A DNA stretch of 64,000 nucleotides, taken from contig NZ_JAVIFW010000007.1 in NCBI RefSeq assembly GCF_031157275.1, forward strand, positions 124,001-188,000. The letters are read 5' to 3'. Origin of the DNA: Streptomyces sp. LHD-70 (GTDB lineage Bacteria; Actinomycetota; Actinomycetes; Streptomycetales; Streptomycetaceae). Position numbers and translations under genes: made by a program. The notes beneath the pieces are model-generated. The model was not told the DNA's origin, searched no databases, and saw nothing but the letters and a program-made list of their open reading frames with translations. Below are positions 8,382 to 15,882 of the stretch, one piece after another. Numbering within the stretch: position 1 is the stretch's first letter; the number at the start of each line of letters is the position of its first letter.

Positions 8382-9197
8382 TCAGTCGTGACGGGCGAGT
8401 TTGACCGCGGAGACGAGCAGGATCAAGGCAAGGGCAGGGATCAGCACCAGGTCCGGGAAGGCTCCGAGGAGCAAACCGCCCAGGACCGCGCCGGCGACCG
8501 AGCCCGCGGCCATGACCAGGGTGAAGCGGAGGTTCGCGCCGAGGACGGCGAAGCTGCCGTCGCGGCTGTAGCGGGCGAACGCGACCAGCATCGTCGGCAA
8601 CGACACCAGGAGCGAGAGGCTGCCCGCGGTCTTGATGTCCTCCCCGAACAGCAACACGATCGTCGGGATCAGCAGCTCACCGCCGGCCACACCCATGATC
8701 GCCGCGACCACCCCGATGCCGAACCCGGCCACGACCCCGCAGGGCACCTGAGCCCACAGCGGCAGGTCGAGCGTCTCCAGGGCGGTGGTGTGGGTGACGA
8801 CCAATGCGGCCGCCATGAGCACCATCAACGCCGCCAGCACCTTGTAGAGCGTGGCGGAGCGCATACGTACCGCCCAGGTGGCTCCGGCCCAAGCACCCAG
8901 CAGGCTGCCGGCCAGCAGGTTGGCCGCGACCGGCCACCGTGCGGCCACCTCCGCGGCCGGCACCGCCGCCAGCCGGGCAGGCAGCGCGACAAGGACCACG
9001 ACCAGACTCATCGCCTTGTTCAGGATGACGGCCGAGAGCGCGGCGAAGCCGAACAGACCGATCAGCAGCGGCAGTCGGAACTCCGCACCGCCCAGCCCGA
9101 TCATCCCGCCCAGCACACCGATGGCCGCCCCCGCGCCGAACACCAAGGGCGCCGAGTGCGTGGGCCGCAGGGGAACGAGATCCTGGTCAACGGTCAT
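8382..9197 (-). CDS. Sulfite exporter TauE/SafE family membrane protein
   Basis: The protein has 271 residues. The start is the ATG at 9197, with a GAGG ribosome site about nine bases upstream; an in-frame ATG at 9206 has no room for one. The hydrophobic profile suggests about eight membrane helices in two TauE repeats. The repeats carry characteristic glycine-rich turns, GAAIGVLGGMIGLGGAEFR near residue 25 and IMGVAGGELLIPT near 170. The family exports sulfur-containing or other small organic anions; the substrate here is not predictable. It is convergent with the siderophore operon and separated from the metal island by a decayed gene. The stop is the TGA at 8384-8382. Confidence 0.85.
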   Translation of the reverse strand: MTVDQDLVPLRPTHSAPLVFGAGAAIGVLGGMIGLGGAEFRLPLLIGLFGFAALSAVILNKAMSLVVVLVALPARLAAVPAAEVAARWPVAANLLAGSLLGAWAGATWAVRMRSATLYKVLAALMVLMAAALVVTHTTALETLDLPLWAQVPCGVVAGFGIGVVAAIMGVAGGELLIPTIVLLFGEDIKTAGSLSLLVSLPTMLVAFARYSRDGSFAVLGANLRFTLVMAAGSVAGAVLGGLLLGAFPDLVLIPALALILLVSAVKLARHD

Positions 9198-9306
9198 GAC
9201 GGGCATCCTCGCCGGTGTCGCCCCTCGCCTGCTACGAATCGACCCCGGCTTCGGCGAAAGGCACCAGGTCACCGCCCCGGAGTCGTCCTGAGGTCCAAGC
9301 CCGGCG

Positions 9307-9500
9307 CTACTGGTCGTTGTGGGCGGTGAAGGCTCGGCCGTCGACAAGGGCCCGGCGCGGTTCCTCCACGCTCGGCGGCCCGTCCACCCGGCCGTCCGCA
9401 CCGCGGTAGCTGCGGCACGACAGACTCGGCGCCGTCCCCGGCGCAGCGAACGGATCCCCCCTTCGAGCAGCACGGTCGGCGAACCGGTCATGCCCCACCG
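9307..9500 (-). pseudogene. Frameshifted C-terminal remnant of a thioredoxin-like/alkylmercury-lyase-associated protein
   Basis: On the minus strand one frame reads GMTGSPTVLLEGG and the next frame reads DPFAAPGTAPSLSCRSYRG followed by a VEEPRRAL-like helix. Together they match the GSPT...DPFA...LSCR...APSVxxLRxAL pattern common at the C-terminus of small actinomycete thioredoxin-fold proteins. The two halves are joined at a run of six G (9456-9461), so one base lost or gained there breaks the frame. Upstream a third frame reads VELIEVRGES, suggesting further shifts. Either a dead gene or a homopolymer sequencing error could explain this. Confidence 0.45.
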
Positions 9501-9866
9501 CGCGCCGCACTCTCCCCACGCACCTCGATCAGCTCCACACCGGCGGCCAGGTCCTGGGTGGGCACCCCGACGCGTTCTCTTCACCGGCCACACCCAACGG
9601 CCGCTCGAACGAGGCGACTGGTGCGTACGCCGCGTCATACCCGGCACCGCCCATCTCGACGGCTTCCCCATCATCAGCACCGGTGCGATCGAGACCGGTT
9701 GGCTCGACCACCCCGACAGCGCTGGGGAAGTCGTGACCGGCGGGTTCGGCCGGCCGGTGCGGCACGAGCGGCACACCTGTCCGGCGAGGCGGCGATCCGG
9801 CGGTCGCACGCGGCACTATGGCCGGTCTGCTTCGGGGGCGGCGGAGGCCCGCACCGAGCCTCAGGC
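9501..9866. other. Gene-free stretch, probably decayed sequence
   Basis: About 370 bases between the frameshifted remnant and the CmtR gene. Open frames exist on both strands, but none has a recognisable domain, a ribosome site or a convincing start. The minus strand may hold the decayed N-terminal part of the thioredoxin-like gene. Nothing else is supported. Confidence 0.5.
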
Positions 9867-9886
9867 GATTCAGGGTTTCTTGAATC
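9867..9886. promoter_or_regulatory. Inverted repeat, candidate operator for the CmtR-type repressor
   Basis: GATTCA (9867-9872), eight bases, then TGAATC (9881-9886) form a perfect inverted repeat ending 24 bases before the GTG of the ArsR/CmtR-family gene. ArsR proteins repress their own operon by binding such dyads across the promoter. The start codon is close to the likely -10 region, so the transcript may have almost no leader. Confidence 0.5.
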
Positions 9887-9910
9887 CAGGATTTTCTGTA
9901 TCGTCGACGC

Positions 9911-10249
9911 GTGCTGACTCTCGCGACCGACATCGAGGCTCTGGCGCGGTTCGGCCGCGCCCTCGCCGACCCGATCCGCTGCCGCATCCTGCTCGAACTG
10001 CAGCAAGGGCCCGGCTACCCGTCCGACTTCGCCGACGCGCTCGGGATCTCCAGGACCAGGCTCTCCAACCACCTTGCGTGCCTGAGGGATTGCGGCCTGG
10101 TCGTCGCGATCCCGGACGGGCGCCGTACGCGGTACGAGCTCGCCGACGCTCGCCTCGGGCACGCCCTCGGGGACCTGCGGTCGGCCGTCCTCGCGGTGGA
10201 GGCCGACAAGACGTGCGCGGACGCGGAGACGGAGGGCTGCTGCCCATGA
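9911..10249 (+). CDS. cmtR: ArsR/SmtB-family metal sensor of the CmtR type (Cd/Pb)
   Basis: The protein has 112 residues. The winged-helix DNA-binding domain contains ISRTRLSNHLACLRDCGLV. The three cysteines that bind Cd(II) or Pb(II) in Mycobacterium tuberculosis CmtR (Cys57, Cys61, Cys102) occur at exactly the same numbers here: Cys57 and Cys61 in the recognition helix and Cys102 in the C-terminal tail. Metal binding is expected to release it from the operator and induce the operon. It overlaps the cation transporter gene (ATGA), which fits a sensor-effector pair. The tail ends ETEGCCP, giving two further Cys. The start is the GTG at 9911. Confidence 0.88.
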   Translation: MLTLATDIEALARFGRALADPIRCRILLELQQGPGYPSDFADALGISRTRLSNHLACLRDCGLVVAIPDGRRTRYELADARLGHALGDLRSAVLAVEADKTCADAETEGCCP

Positions 10250-10986
10250 GCGTCATATCCCTCGGCCCGTCGCCCGCCCGCCGGGACGCGCTCGCGCGGC
10301 GGATACGGTTCCTCGTCGCCGTGACGATCACCTACAACGTGATCGAGGCGATCGTCGCGATCACCGCCGGAACGATCGCCTCGTCAACCGCACTGATCGG
10401 CTTCGGCCTGGACTCGGTGATCGAGGTGTCCTCCGCCGCCGCGGTCGCCTGGCAGTTCTCCGCCCGCGACCATGCCGTACGCGAGGCGCGGGAGAAGAGG
10501 ACGCTGCGGATCATCGCCGTCTCCTTCTTCGCGCTCGCCGCCTACGTCTCCGTAGACGCCGTACGCGCCCTCAGCGGAACCGGTGAGGCGGAGCGGTCGG
10601 TCCCCGGCATCGTCATCGCCGCACTGTCGCTGGCGGTCATGCCGTTCCTGTCCTCCGCCCAGCGTCGCGCCGGCCGCGAACTCGGCTCCGCCTCCGCGGT
10701 CGCCGACTCCAAGCAGACCCTGTTGTGCACGTATCTGTCCGCGGTGCTGCTGGTCGGCCTGGTCCTCAACGCGACTCTCGGCTGGTCCTGGGCCGACCCG
10801 ATCGCCGCCCTGGTGATCGCGGCCGTCGCGGTGAAGGAGGGCATCGACGCGTGGCAGGGCAAGGGCTGCGCCTGCGGCCCCGCGTCCGCCCCGTCCCGCA
10901 CCTCGCCTTCCGCGTCCGACGACGGTACGAACGGCGCCTGCGCCGACGCCTGCTGCTCCACCGGCGCGAAGGAGACGGCGACATGA
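10246..10986 (+). CDS. Cation transporter (CDF-like) with Cys-rich C-terminal tail
   Basis: The protein has 246 residues and five or six hydrophobic segments. The FGLDSVIEVSSAAAVAW helix near residue 55 and VADSKQTLLCTYLS near 150 carry the acidic/His-type positions of cation diffusion facilitators. The last 45 residues lack the usual cytoplasmic domain and instead have Cys clusters (GCACGP, CADACCS) that could bind thiophilic metal. It is translationally coupled to the CmtR-type sensor, so export of Cd, Pb or Zn from the cytoplasm is likely. The metal is inferred from the sensor, not shown by the transporter sequence. Confidence 0.82.
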   Translation: MSVISLGPSPARRDALARRIRFLVAVTITYNVIEAIVAITAGTIASSTALIGFGLDSVIEVSSAAAVAWQFSARDHAVREAREKRTLRIIAVSFFALAAYVSVDAVRALSGTGEAERSVPGIVIAALSLAVMPFLSSAQRRAGRELGSASAVADSKQTLLCTYLSAVLLVGLVLNATLGWSWADPIAALVIAAVAVKEGIDAWQGKGCACGPASAPSRTSPSASDDGTNGACADACCSTGAKETAT

Positions 10987-11597
10987 CCGCCTGGGCGTGG
11001 AGCGCCTTGGCCCTGTTCGCAGGCTGGGCTGTGACCGCATTCGGGATCAGGTCCGTGATCCAGGCCCGTCGCACCGGCGACACCGGGTTCCGCGGCCTCT
11101 CCGGCCGACCGGGCTCCGCCTCGTGGTGGGCGGGCGTGCTGTTCGTCCTCGCGCTCCTCGGCGGAGGCGCCGCTCCGATCGCCTCACTCACCGGCCTGCC
11201 GGACCTGCCCAGCACCGGGTGGCCGCTGCTGCGCGGGGCGGGACTCGTGATCACCCTCGCCGGGATCACCGCCACGCTGCTCGCGCAGAGTGCGATGGGT
11301 ACATCGTGGCGGGTGGGCGTCGACGCCGGTGAACGGACCGTCCTGGTCACCTCGGGGATGTTCGCCGCCGTACGCAACCCGGTCTTCACCGCGATGGCCG
11401 TGACCGCGACCGGCCTGGCCCTCATGGTGCCCAACGCGGTCGCCCTCCTCGCCCTGACCGCCCTCGTCACCGCCGTCCAACTGCAGGTGCGGATCGTCGA
11501 GGAGCCCTACCTCCGCTCCGTGCACGGCGAGGCGTACGACGCGTACGCCCGCAGGGCCGGGCGGTTCTGGCCCGGCATCGGGCGCCGAACCGCCTGA
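10983..11597 (+). CDS. Isoprenylcysteine carboxyl methyltransferase-like membrane protein
   Basis: The protein has 204 residues with about five hydrophobic helices. The C-terminal half has the ICMT/PEMT-family pattern: AVRNPVFTAM near residue 140 (the RNPxY-type S-adenosylmethionine site) and EEPYLRSVHGEAYDAYARR at 180-198. Bacterial members are often found in metal-resistance operons, but their substrate is unknown. It overlaps the transporter gene by four bases, placing it third in the CmtR-controlled operon. True prenyl-cysteine methylation is not implied, since bacteria generally lack that protein modification. Confidence 0.75.
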   Translation: MTAWAWSALALFAGWAVTAFGIRSVIQARRTGDTGFRGLSGRPGSASWWAGVLFVLALLGGGAAPIASLTGLPDLPSTGWPLLRGAGLVITLAGITATLLAQSAMGTSWRVGVDAGERTVLVTSGMFAAVRNPVFTAMAVTATGLALMVPNAVALLALTALVTAVQLQVRIVEEPYLRSVHGEAYDAYARRAGRFWPGIGRRTA

Positions 11598-11620
11598 GCC
11601 GGGAGGCCGGGACAGGGCGG

Positions 11621-11654
11621 CCGGGGTCGGGCGGGGTCGGGCGGGGTCGGGCGG
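11621..11654. repeat. Three tandem 10-bp repeats between the methyltransferase-like and DUF6153-like genes
   Basis: A (G/C)CGGGGTCGG unit occurs three times in a row, and a partial fourth runs into a TAGCAT hexamer at 11656-11661. That hexamer would be a -10 box seven bases before the next GTG, which predicts a leaderless transcript. Confidence 0.7.
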
Positions 11655-11668
11655 ATAGCATCGCGGAC

Positions 11669-12124
11669 GTGCCCGTCCACCCCGCCCGGCGCCCCCGGCC
11701 CGTACTCGCCGCCCTCGTGGCCGGTGCGCTGCTGGCCTGCGCCTATCTGATGTGGGGCCCCGCGCACACCACCATGACGATGGCCATGACCGAGCCGATG
11801 CCCGGCATGACCGCCTCCGCCATGACCGCCTCCGCCATGGCCTCGGAGGCGGCCCCCTCAGAGGCGGCCCCCTCGGAAACGGATCGACAGCCCCGGCATG
11901 CGGCCGACATCGCACCCGACGAGTGCCCGGCGATGAGCATGGACTGCCCGCTCGCGAACGCACACCCGCCGCTGCCTGTAGCGCCCGCCTCCGTCCCTGG
12001 CACGGACGGCCTCGGCGCACCACCGGTACCCGCCGAACCTCTGGGCGCTGTGGCCGTGGACGACAGGTGTGCCTGGCCTCGGGCACCCGATCCCGTCGCC
12101 CTTCTCTGCGTCAGCCGGACCTGA
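11669..12124 (+). CDS. DUF6153-like small exported or membrane-anchored Met/Cys protein
   Basis: The protein has 151 residues. One hydrophobic segment (residues 10-27, VLAALVAGALLACAYLMW) is followed by a Met-rich stretch with TMTMAMTEPMPGMT and a tandemly repeated TASAM/EAAPS segment. Two conserved-looking cysteines (ECPAMSMDCP) follow, then a tail PDPVALLCVSRT like the end of DUF6153 proteins. Methionine-rich exported segments often bind copper, and the neighbours handle metal, so an extracytoplasmic metal-related role is a reasonable guess. The GTG at 11669 lies seven bases after a TAGCAT hexamer with no ribosome site between, suggesting leaderless translation. Confidence 0.65.
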   Translation: MPVHPARRPRPVLAALVAGALLACAYLMWGPAHTTMTMAMTEPMPGMTASAMTASAMASEAAPSEAAPSETDRQPRHAADIAPDECPAMSMDCPLANAHPPLPVAPASVPGTDGLGAPPVPAEPLGAVAVDDRCAWPRAPDPVALLCVSRT

Positions 12125-12212
12125 CAACACCCGTACCCCGCCTGCCCGTTGGGCCGCCGGGGCACGTCGTCTTGTCCTGATCCGGCCATCTCAGCAGAGA
12201 GAGTCCTTCCCC

Positions 12213-13277
12213 ATGGCCTCCACCACCACCTTGTTCGTCACCGGTCTGACCACCGGTCTCTTCGCCGGCGGCGCCTCCTGCGCCGCCGTCCAGGGCGGCC
12301 TGCTCGCCAGTGCCGTCGGCCGCCGCGCCACCGCCTGGAGCCCCGAAGCATGGGAGCGCAGTGGCCTGTTCGCCCCCGTCGGCGCATTCCTCGGCGCCAA
12401 GCTCGCCTCCCACACACTCCTCGGCGCAGCCCTCGGCCTGGTCGGCGCAGCGATCCAGCCCGGCCCCCGCGCCCGCGCCGTACTCCTCGTCGCGAGCGCG
12501 GTGCTGATGCTGCTGTTCGCCCTCGACATGCTCGGCGTGCGCGCCGTGCGCCGCTTCGTCCCCAGGCCACCCGCCTCGTGGGGGCGGCGAGTACGCAGGT
12601 CGGCGAAGTCGACCGCCATCACCACTCCGGCCGTACTCGGCTTCCTCACCGTCCTCATCCCCTGCGGCGTCACCCTCAGCGTGGAACTGATCGCCATCAC
12701 CGCCGGATCCCCGCTCGCCGGAGCCGCCGTCATGGCCGGCTTCGTCCTCGGCACCGGCCCCCTCTTCGCCGTACTCGGCTTCCTGCTGCGCTCCGCGGCC
12801 CGCCGCTGGCAGGGCCGCCTCAGCGTCGTCACCGCCGTGATCGTCCTCGCCGTCGCGCTGTGGACCGCAGGCTCCGGACTGCGCCTCGGCGGCTGGTGGC
12901 CCACCCCCGCAACCGCCCCTGCGGCAGCCGCGCAGCCCCCGCAGAAGACCGTGACCACGACTGGCGGAGTCCAGACCATCACCGTCCAGGCCCGCACCAA
13001 CTCCTACGCACCCACCGCCATCACCGCGACCGCCGGTGTACCGACCAAACTCGTCGTCGCCACCGACAACACCAACGGCTGCGTCCGCTCCTTCGTCGTC
13101 CCCGACGAAGGCGTCCAGGAGATCCTCCCCGTCACCGGCCGGACCCCCATCGACCTCGGCACCCCCACACCCGGCACCCTCGACTTCACCTGCGGCATGG
13201 GCATGTACGGCGGCGAGATCACCTTCCAAGAGCCCGCCACCGCCCGCACCACCACCCCGAAGGAGACCGCCCGGTGA
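12213..13277 (+). CDS. CcdA/TauE-like membrane protein fused to a cupredoxin-like domain
   Basis: The protein has 354 residues from an ATG behind an AGAGAGAG ribosome site. Residues 1-230 are a six-helix membrane domain of the DsbD/CcdA/UreH-like class, with Cys in GGASCAAVQGG near residue 20 and the LIPCGVTLS motif near 150. After a Pro/Ala linker, residues 250-340 form a cupredoxin-like beta domain with Cys in TNGCVRSFVVP and a terminal LDFTCGMGMYGG, a Cys/Met arrangement suited to copper. The domain should face outside. It is coupled to a CopZ-like HMA protein, so transfer or export of copper or a similar soft metal is likely. Thiol-disulfide transfer is the alternative. Confidence 0.75.
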   Translation: MASTTTLFVTGLTTGLFAGGASCAAVQGGLLASAVGRRATAWSPEAWERSGLFAPVGAFLGAKLASHTLLGAALGLVGAAIQPGPRARAVLLVASAVLMLLFALDMLGVRAVRRFVPRPPASWGRRVRRSAKSTAITTPAVLGFLTVLIPCGVTLSVELIAITAGSPLAGAAVMAGFVLGTGPLFAVLGFLLRSAARRWQGRLSVVTAVIVLAVALWTAGSGLRLGGWWPTPATAPAAAAQPPQKTVTTTGGVQTITVQARTNSYAPTAITATAGVPTKLVVATDNTNGCVRSFVVPDEGVQEILPVTGRTPIDLGTPTPGTLDFTCGMGMYGGEITFQEPATARTTTPKETAR

Positions 13278-13489
13278 CCCTCCGCCTCGAATTCGCCGTC
13301 ACCGGCATGCACTGCGCCAGCTGCGGACTCCTCATCGACGACGAGATCGAAGAGCTCCCCGGCGTCACCACGAGCACCACCCACCTGCGCACCGAACGCA
13401 CCGTCGTCGAACTCGAACGCCCCGTACCGGCCCAGGAGATCGTCGCGGCCATCGCCTCCGTCGGGTACACCGCTTCGCCGATCGCCTGA
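13274..13489 (+). CDS. Heavy-metal-associated (HMA) domain protein, CopZ-like
   Basis: The protein has 71 residues, the length of a single HMA fold. The metal site is the MHCASC loop (GMHCASCG) at residues 11-18, followed by the usual beta-alpha-beta pattern ending in IASVGYTASPIA. It begins at a GTG overlapping the stop of the CcdA-cupredoxin gene and is the last gene of the metal island. CopZ-type proteins carry Cu(I) in the cytoplasm and hand it to a membrane partner. The only membrane partner here is the fused protein upstream, as no P-type ATPase is next to it. Confidence 0.88.
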   Translation: MTLRLEFAVTGMHCASCGLLIDDEIEELPGVTTSTTHLRTERTVVELERPVPAQEIVAAIASVGYTASPIA

Positions 13490-13547
13490 CCTGCTCACCA
13501 GGTCCACGAAGGGCACCGCGATCAGCGCAAGGGCAGCCCGTGGAACG

Positions 13548-14231
13548 TCAGTTGAATGCGTCGCGCAGCCGGGTTCGGGAGGATTCGATGTGGTGGCGCA
13601 TGGCCGCTGCCGCTGCGTCCGGGTCGCCGGCCACGATCGCGTCGGTGACGGCGTTGTGCTCTTCGATCGCCGCCGTGCCCACGTAGGTCTGGTAGAAGAG
13701 CCGGAAGATGTGCAGGTGGCAGTTGGTGCGTTCGAAGGTCGAGGGCATGTTGACGTTCCCGGACAGCCGGGCCACGAGCGTGTGGAAGCGGTGGTCGTGC
13801 GCCGCGACCGCTTTGTACGCGGCGTACTCCCCGCCGTCCGGGACGTCGGTGCAGGAGGCCAGTTCGGCGCGCAGTTCGTCGTGTTCCTCCGGCCCGCAGC
13901 GCTCCGCGGCGCGGGCGGCCGACCACGGCTCGATGAGCAGCCGGAACTCGAAGAGGTCCTCGAACTCGGTGCGGGAGATGAGCGGGGCGACGAAGTAGCC
14001 GCGCAGGGACGCCTTCACCACGAGCCCGTCGGCCTCCAGGCGGGCCAGAGCCTCGCGCAGCGGGGTCTGTGAGACGCCCAACTGGCGTGACAGCGCATAG
14101 ACGTTCATCCGCTCGCCCGGCGCGATCGCGTGGTCCATGACCATCGCCTTGAGCGCCTCGTGGATGTCGTCGGCGAGGTTCTGCCGGGCCGGCAAGCGCA
14201 CAGCGGCCGCAGCCCCTGGGTCACGCGTCAT
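13548..14231 (-). CDS. GntR-family regulator, FCD (FadR) subfamily
   Basis: The protein has 227 residues. The N-terminal winged helix (LSRQLGVSQTPLREALARLE at residues 48-67) is typical of GntR proteins. It is followed by an all-helical FCD ligand domain with DHRFHTLVARLSGN near 145 and a His in AMRHHIESSR near 210 that would join the metal/ligand site. FCD regulators respond to sugar acids and other carboxylates. The gene is divergent from a sugar-acid operon and a small palindrome lies between them, so it probably represses that operon and its own gene until the inducer is present. Confidence 0.88.
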   Translation of the reverse strand: MTRDPGAAAAVRLPARQNLADDIHEALKAMVMDHAIAPGERMNVYALSRQLGVSQTPLREALARLEADGLVVKASLRGYFVAPLISRTEFEDLFEFRLLIEPWSAARAAERCGPEEHDELRAELASCTDVPDGGEYAAYKAVAAHDHRFHTLVARLSGNVNMPSTFERTNCHLHIFRLFYQTYVGTAAIEEHNAVTDAIVAGDPDAAAAAMRHHIESSRTRLRDAFN

Positions 14232-14330
14232 GGGTTACCTCCGCCCTTGGCCGGGTCCTCCCCGGTCCCGCCGGAATCTTCGCACGGGACCGGTTGACGC
14301 GGTCACGCCACCGTGCCAATCTCTGCCGAA

Positions 14331-14342
14331 ATCCTACAGGAT
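14331..14342. promoter_or_regulatory. Palindrome, candidate GntR operator
   Basis: ATCCT-AC-AGGAT is a perfect 12-bp dyad in the 241-base divergent gap. A TTGACG hexamer at 14294-14299 could be the -35 box of the transporter promoter, which would put the dyad near the transcription start. This is the expected place for repression by the adjacent FCD-type GntR protein. Confidence 0.5.
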
Positions 14343-14472
14343 CGTGAATCGAGAATTCCTTGGGCGTCACCGCGCATGAGGAGTCTCGGGATCTTCGCTC
14401 TGCCGCGCGCACTCCCCCTGTCGTCCAATCCGGCCGGCCTCTCCCGGGCCGACCTGGGAGGTACGTCCTGCG

Positions 14473-15822
14473 ATGACCACTTCACCAGCCCACGGCAAAA
14501 CCACCCCTGGCCCGGCCCGCCCGGGCTCGGCCGGCTCCGCACCGCCCGGGGCGTCTCGCGTCCGCTGGATGATCGTCTGGCTGGCCTTCGGCGGCCTCAC
14601 CATCAACTACCTCGACCGCGCGAACCTCGGCGTCGCCCTGCCGTTCATCGGCGAGGAGATCACGCTCACCAAGTTCCAACAGGGCATGATCCTGGCGGCG
14701 TTCTTCTGGTCCTACGACTTCTGCCAGCTCATCGCGGGCTGGTACGTCGACAAGGTCGGCCCGCGCCGCACCTTCACCGGCGCCGCCATCTGGTGGTCGC
14801 TGTTCACGATGGTCACGGCGGCCGCGCAGAACTTCGCCTCACTGTTCGGCGCCCGGCTCGCCCTCGGCGTGGGCGAGAGTCCCGCGCCCTCCACCAGCGC
14901 CAAGGTGGTCTCGCGCTGGTTCCCCCGGCAGGAGCGCGCCTTCGCCACGGCGATCTGGGACTCCGGCTCCCGGGTCGGCGGCGTCCTGGCCCTGCCGGTG
15001 GTCACCGCCCTGGTCGCCCTCGCGGGCTGGCGTGCCGCCTTCATCGTCACCGGCCTCGTCGGATTCGTGTGGGCCGCCGCCTGGTGGCGGCTTTACCGCG
15101 ACCCCGAGGAGCACCCGAAGGTCAACGCGGCCGAACTCGCCCACATCCGCGACGGCGGCGCCCGCAGCGCCGATGCGGACTCCGAGGCGGCCCGCAAGCT
15201 GCGCTGGCGCGACCTGTTCGGCTACCGCACAGTGCGCGGCATGATGCTCGGCTTCTTCTGCCTCAACATGTGCATCTACTTCTTCATCACCTTCTTCCCG
15301 ACCTACCTGGTCGAGGAACGGGGCTTCACGCTCCTCAAGCTGGGCCTGTTCGGGGCCCTGCCGGGCATCTGCGCGGTGTTCGCCGCGTACGCCGGCGGCT
15401 GGTTCGCGGACCGGGCGATCAAGCGGGGCGCCGACGTCACGAAGGTCCGCAAGACGGTCATCATCAGCGGCATGCTGGGCGGCTCCGTCATCGGCCTCGC
15501 GGTCCTCGTGCCCGCGGCCTGGATGGCGCTCGCGCTGCTCTCCGTCGCCTACTCCAGCCTGGCCTTCGCCGCGTCGGGCATCTGGTCGCTGCCCGCCGAC
15601 GTCGCTCCCAGCGACCGGCATGTCGCCTCGGTCGGCGGCATCCAGAACTTCGCCTCCAACCTGGCCGGTATCGGCAGCCCGCTCCTGGTCGGCTACCTCG
15701 TCGACAGCACCGGCTCGTTCGTCGTCCCGCTCCTCGTCGTCGCCTGCTTCGCCGTCGTCGGAGCCCTCTCGTACGCCTTCATCGTCCAGCGCGCCGAACC
15801 CCTGCCGGTCCGCAGCAGCTGA
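14473..15822 (+). CDS. MFS transporter, anion:cation symporter (hexuronate/sugar-acid) family
   Basis: The protein has 449 residues. A 35-residue polar N-terminus precedes twelve predicted helices. Helix 1 carries the ACS-family signature INYLDRANLGVALP near residue 45, as in ExuT, GudP and DgoT. Other family marks are GWYVDKVGPRRT after helix 2 and GVGESPAPSTSAKVVSRWFP near 140. These proteins import sugar acids such as hexuronates, glucarate and galactonate with protons. It is the first gene of the operon running to 19963 and is divergent from a GntR regulator. The ATG at 14473 follows a GGGAGG site at 14456-14461. Confidence 0.88.
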   Translation: MTTSPAHGKTTPGPARPGSAGSAPPGASRVRWMIVWLAFGGLTINYLDRANLGVALPFIGEEITLTKFQQGMILAAFFWSYDFCQLIAGWYVDKVGPRRTFTGAAIWWSLFTMVTAAAQNFASLFGARLALGVGESPAPSTSAKVVSRWFPRQERAFATAIWDSGSRVGGVLALPVVTALVALAGWRAAFIVTGLVGFVWAAAWWRLYRDPEEHPKVNAAELAHIRDGGARSADADSEAARKLRWRDLFGYRTVRGMMLGFFCLNMCIYFFITFFPTYLVEERGFTLLKLGLFGALPGICAVFAAYAGGWFADRAIKRGADVTKVRKTVIISGMLGGSVIGLAVLVPAAWMALALLSVAYSSLAFAASGIWSLPADVAPSDRHVASVGGIQNFASNLAGIGSPLLVGYLVDSTGSFVVPLLVVACFAVVGALSYAFIVQRAEPLPVRSS

Positions 15823-15882
15823 CCCTCCCGGCGGGGCACGCCCGCAGCACGTGCCCCGCCATCCGACCGTGAGGACACCACC

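Noticed and set aside
8382..9809. 475-residue version of the TauE/SafE protein starting at 9809
   Set aside because: The first 200 residues are non-homologous and cross the decayed gene; the family begins at the ATG at 9197 with a ribosome site.
11669..12124. DUF6153-like gene considered as a RiPP precursor because of its repeats and Cys
   Set aside because: No modifying enzyme is nearby; the membrane segment and tail fit a small exported protein.
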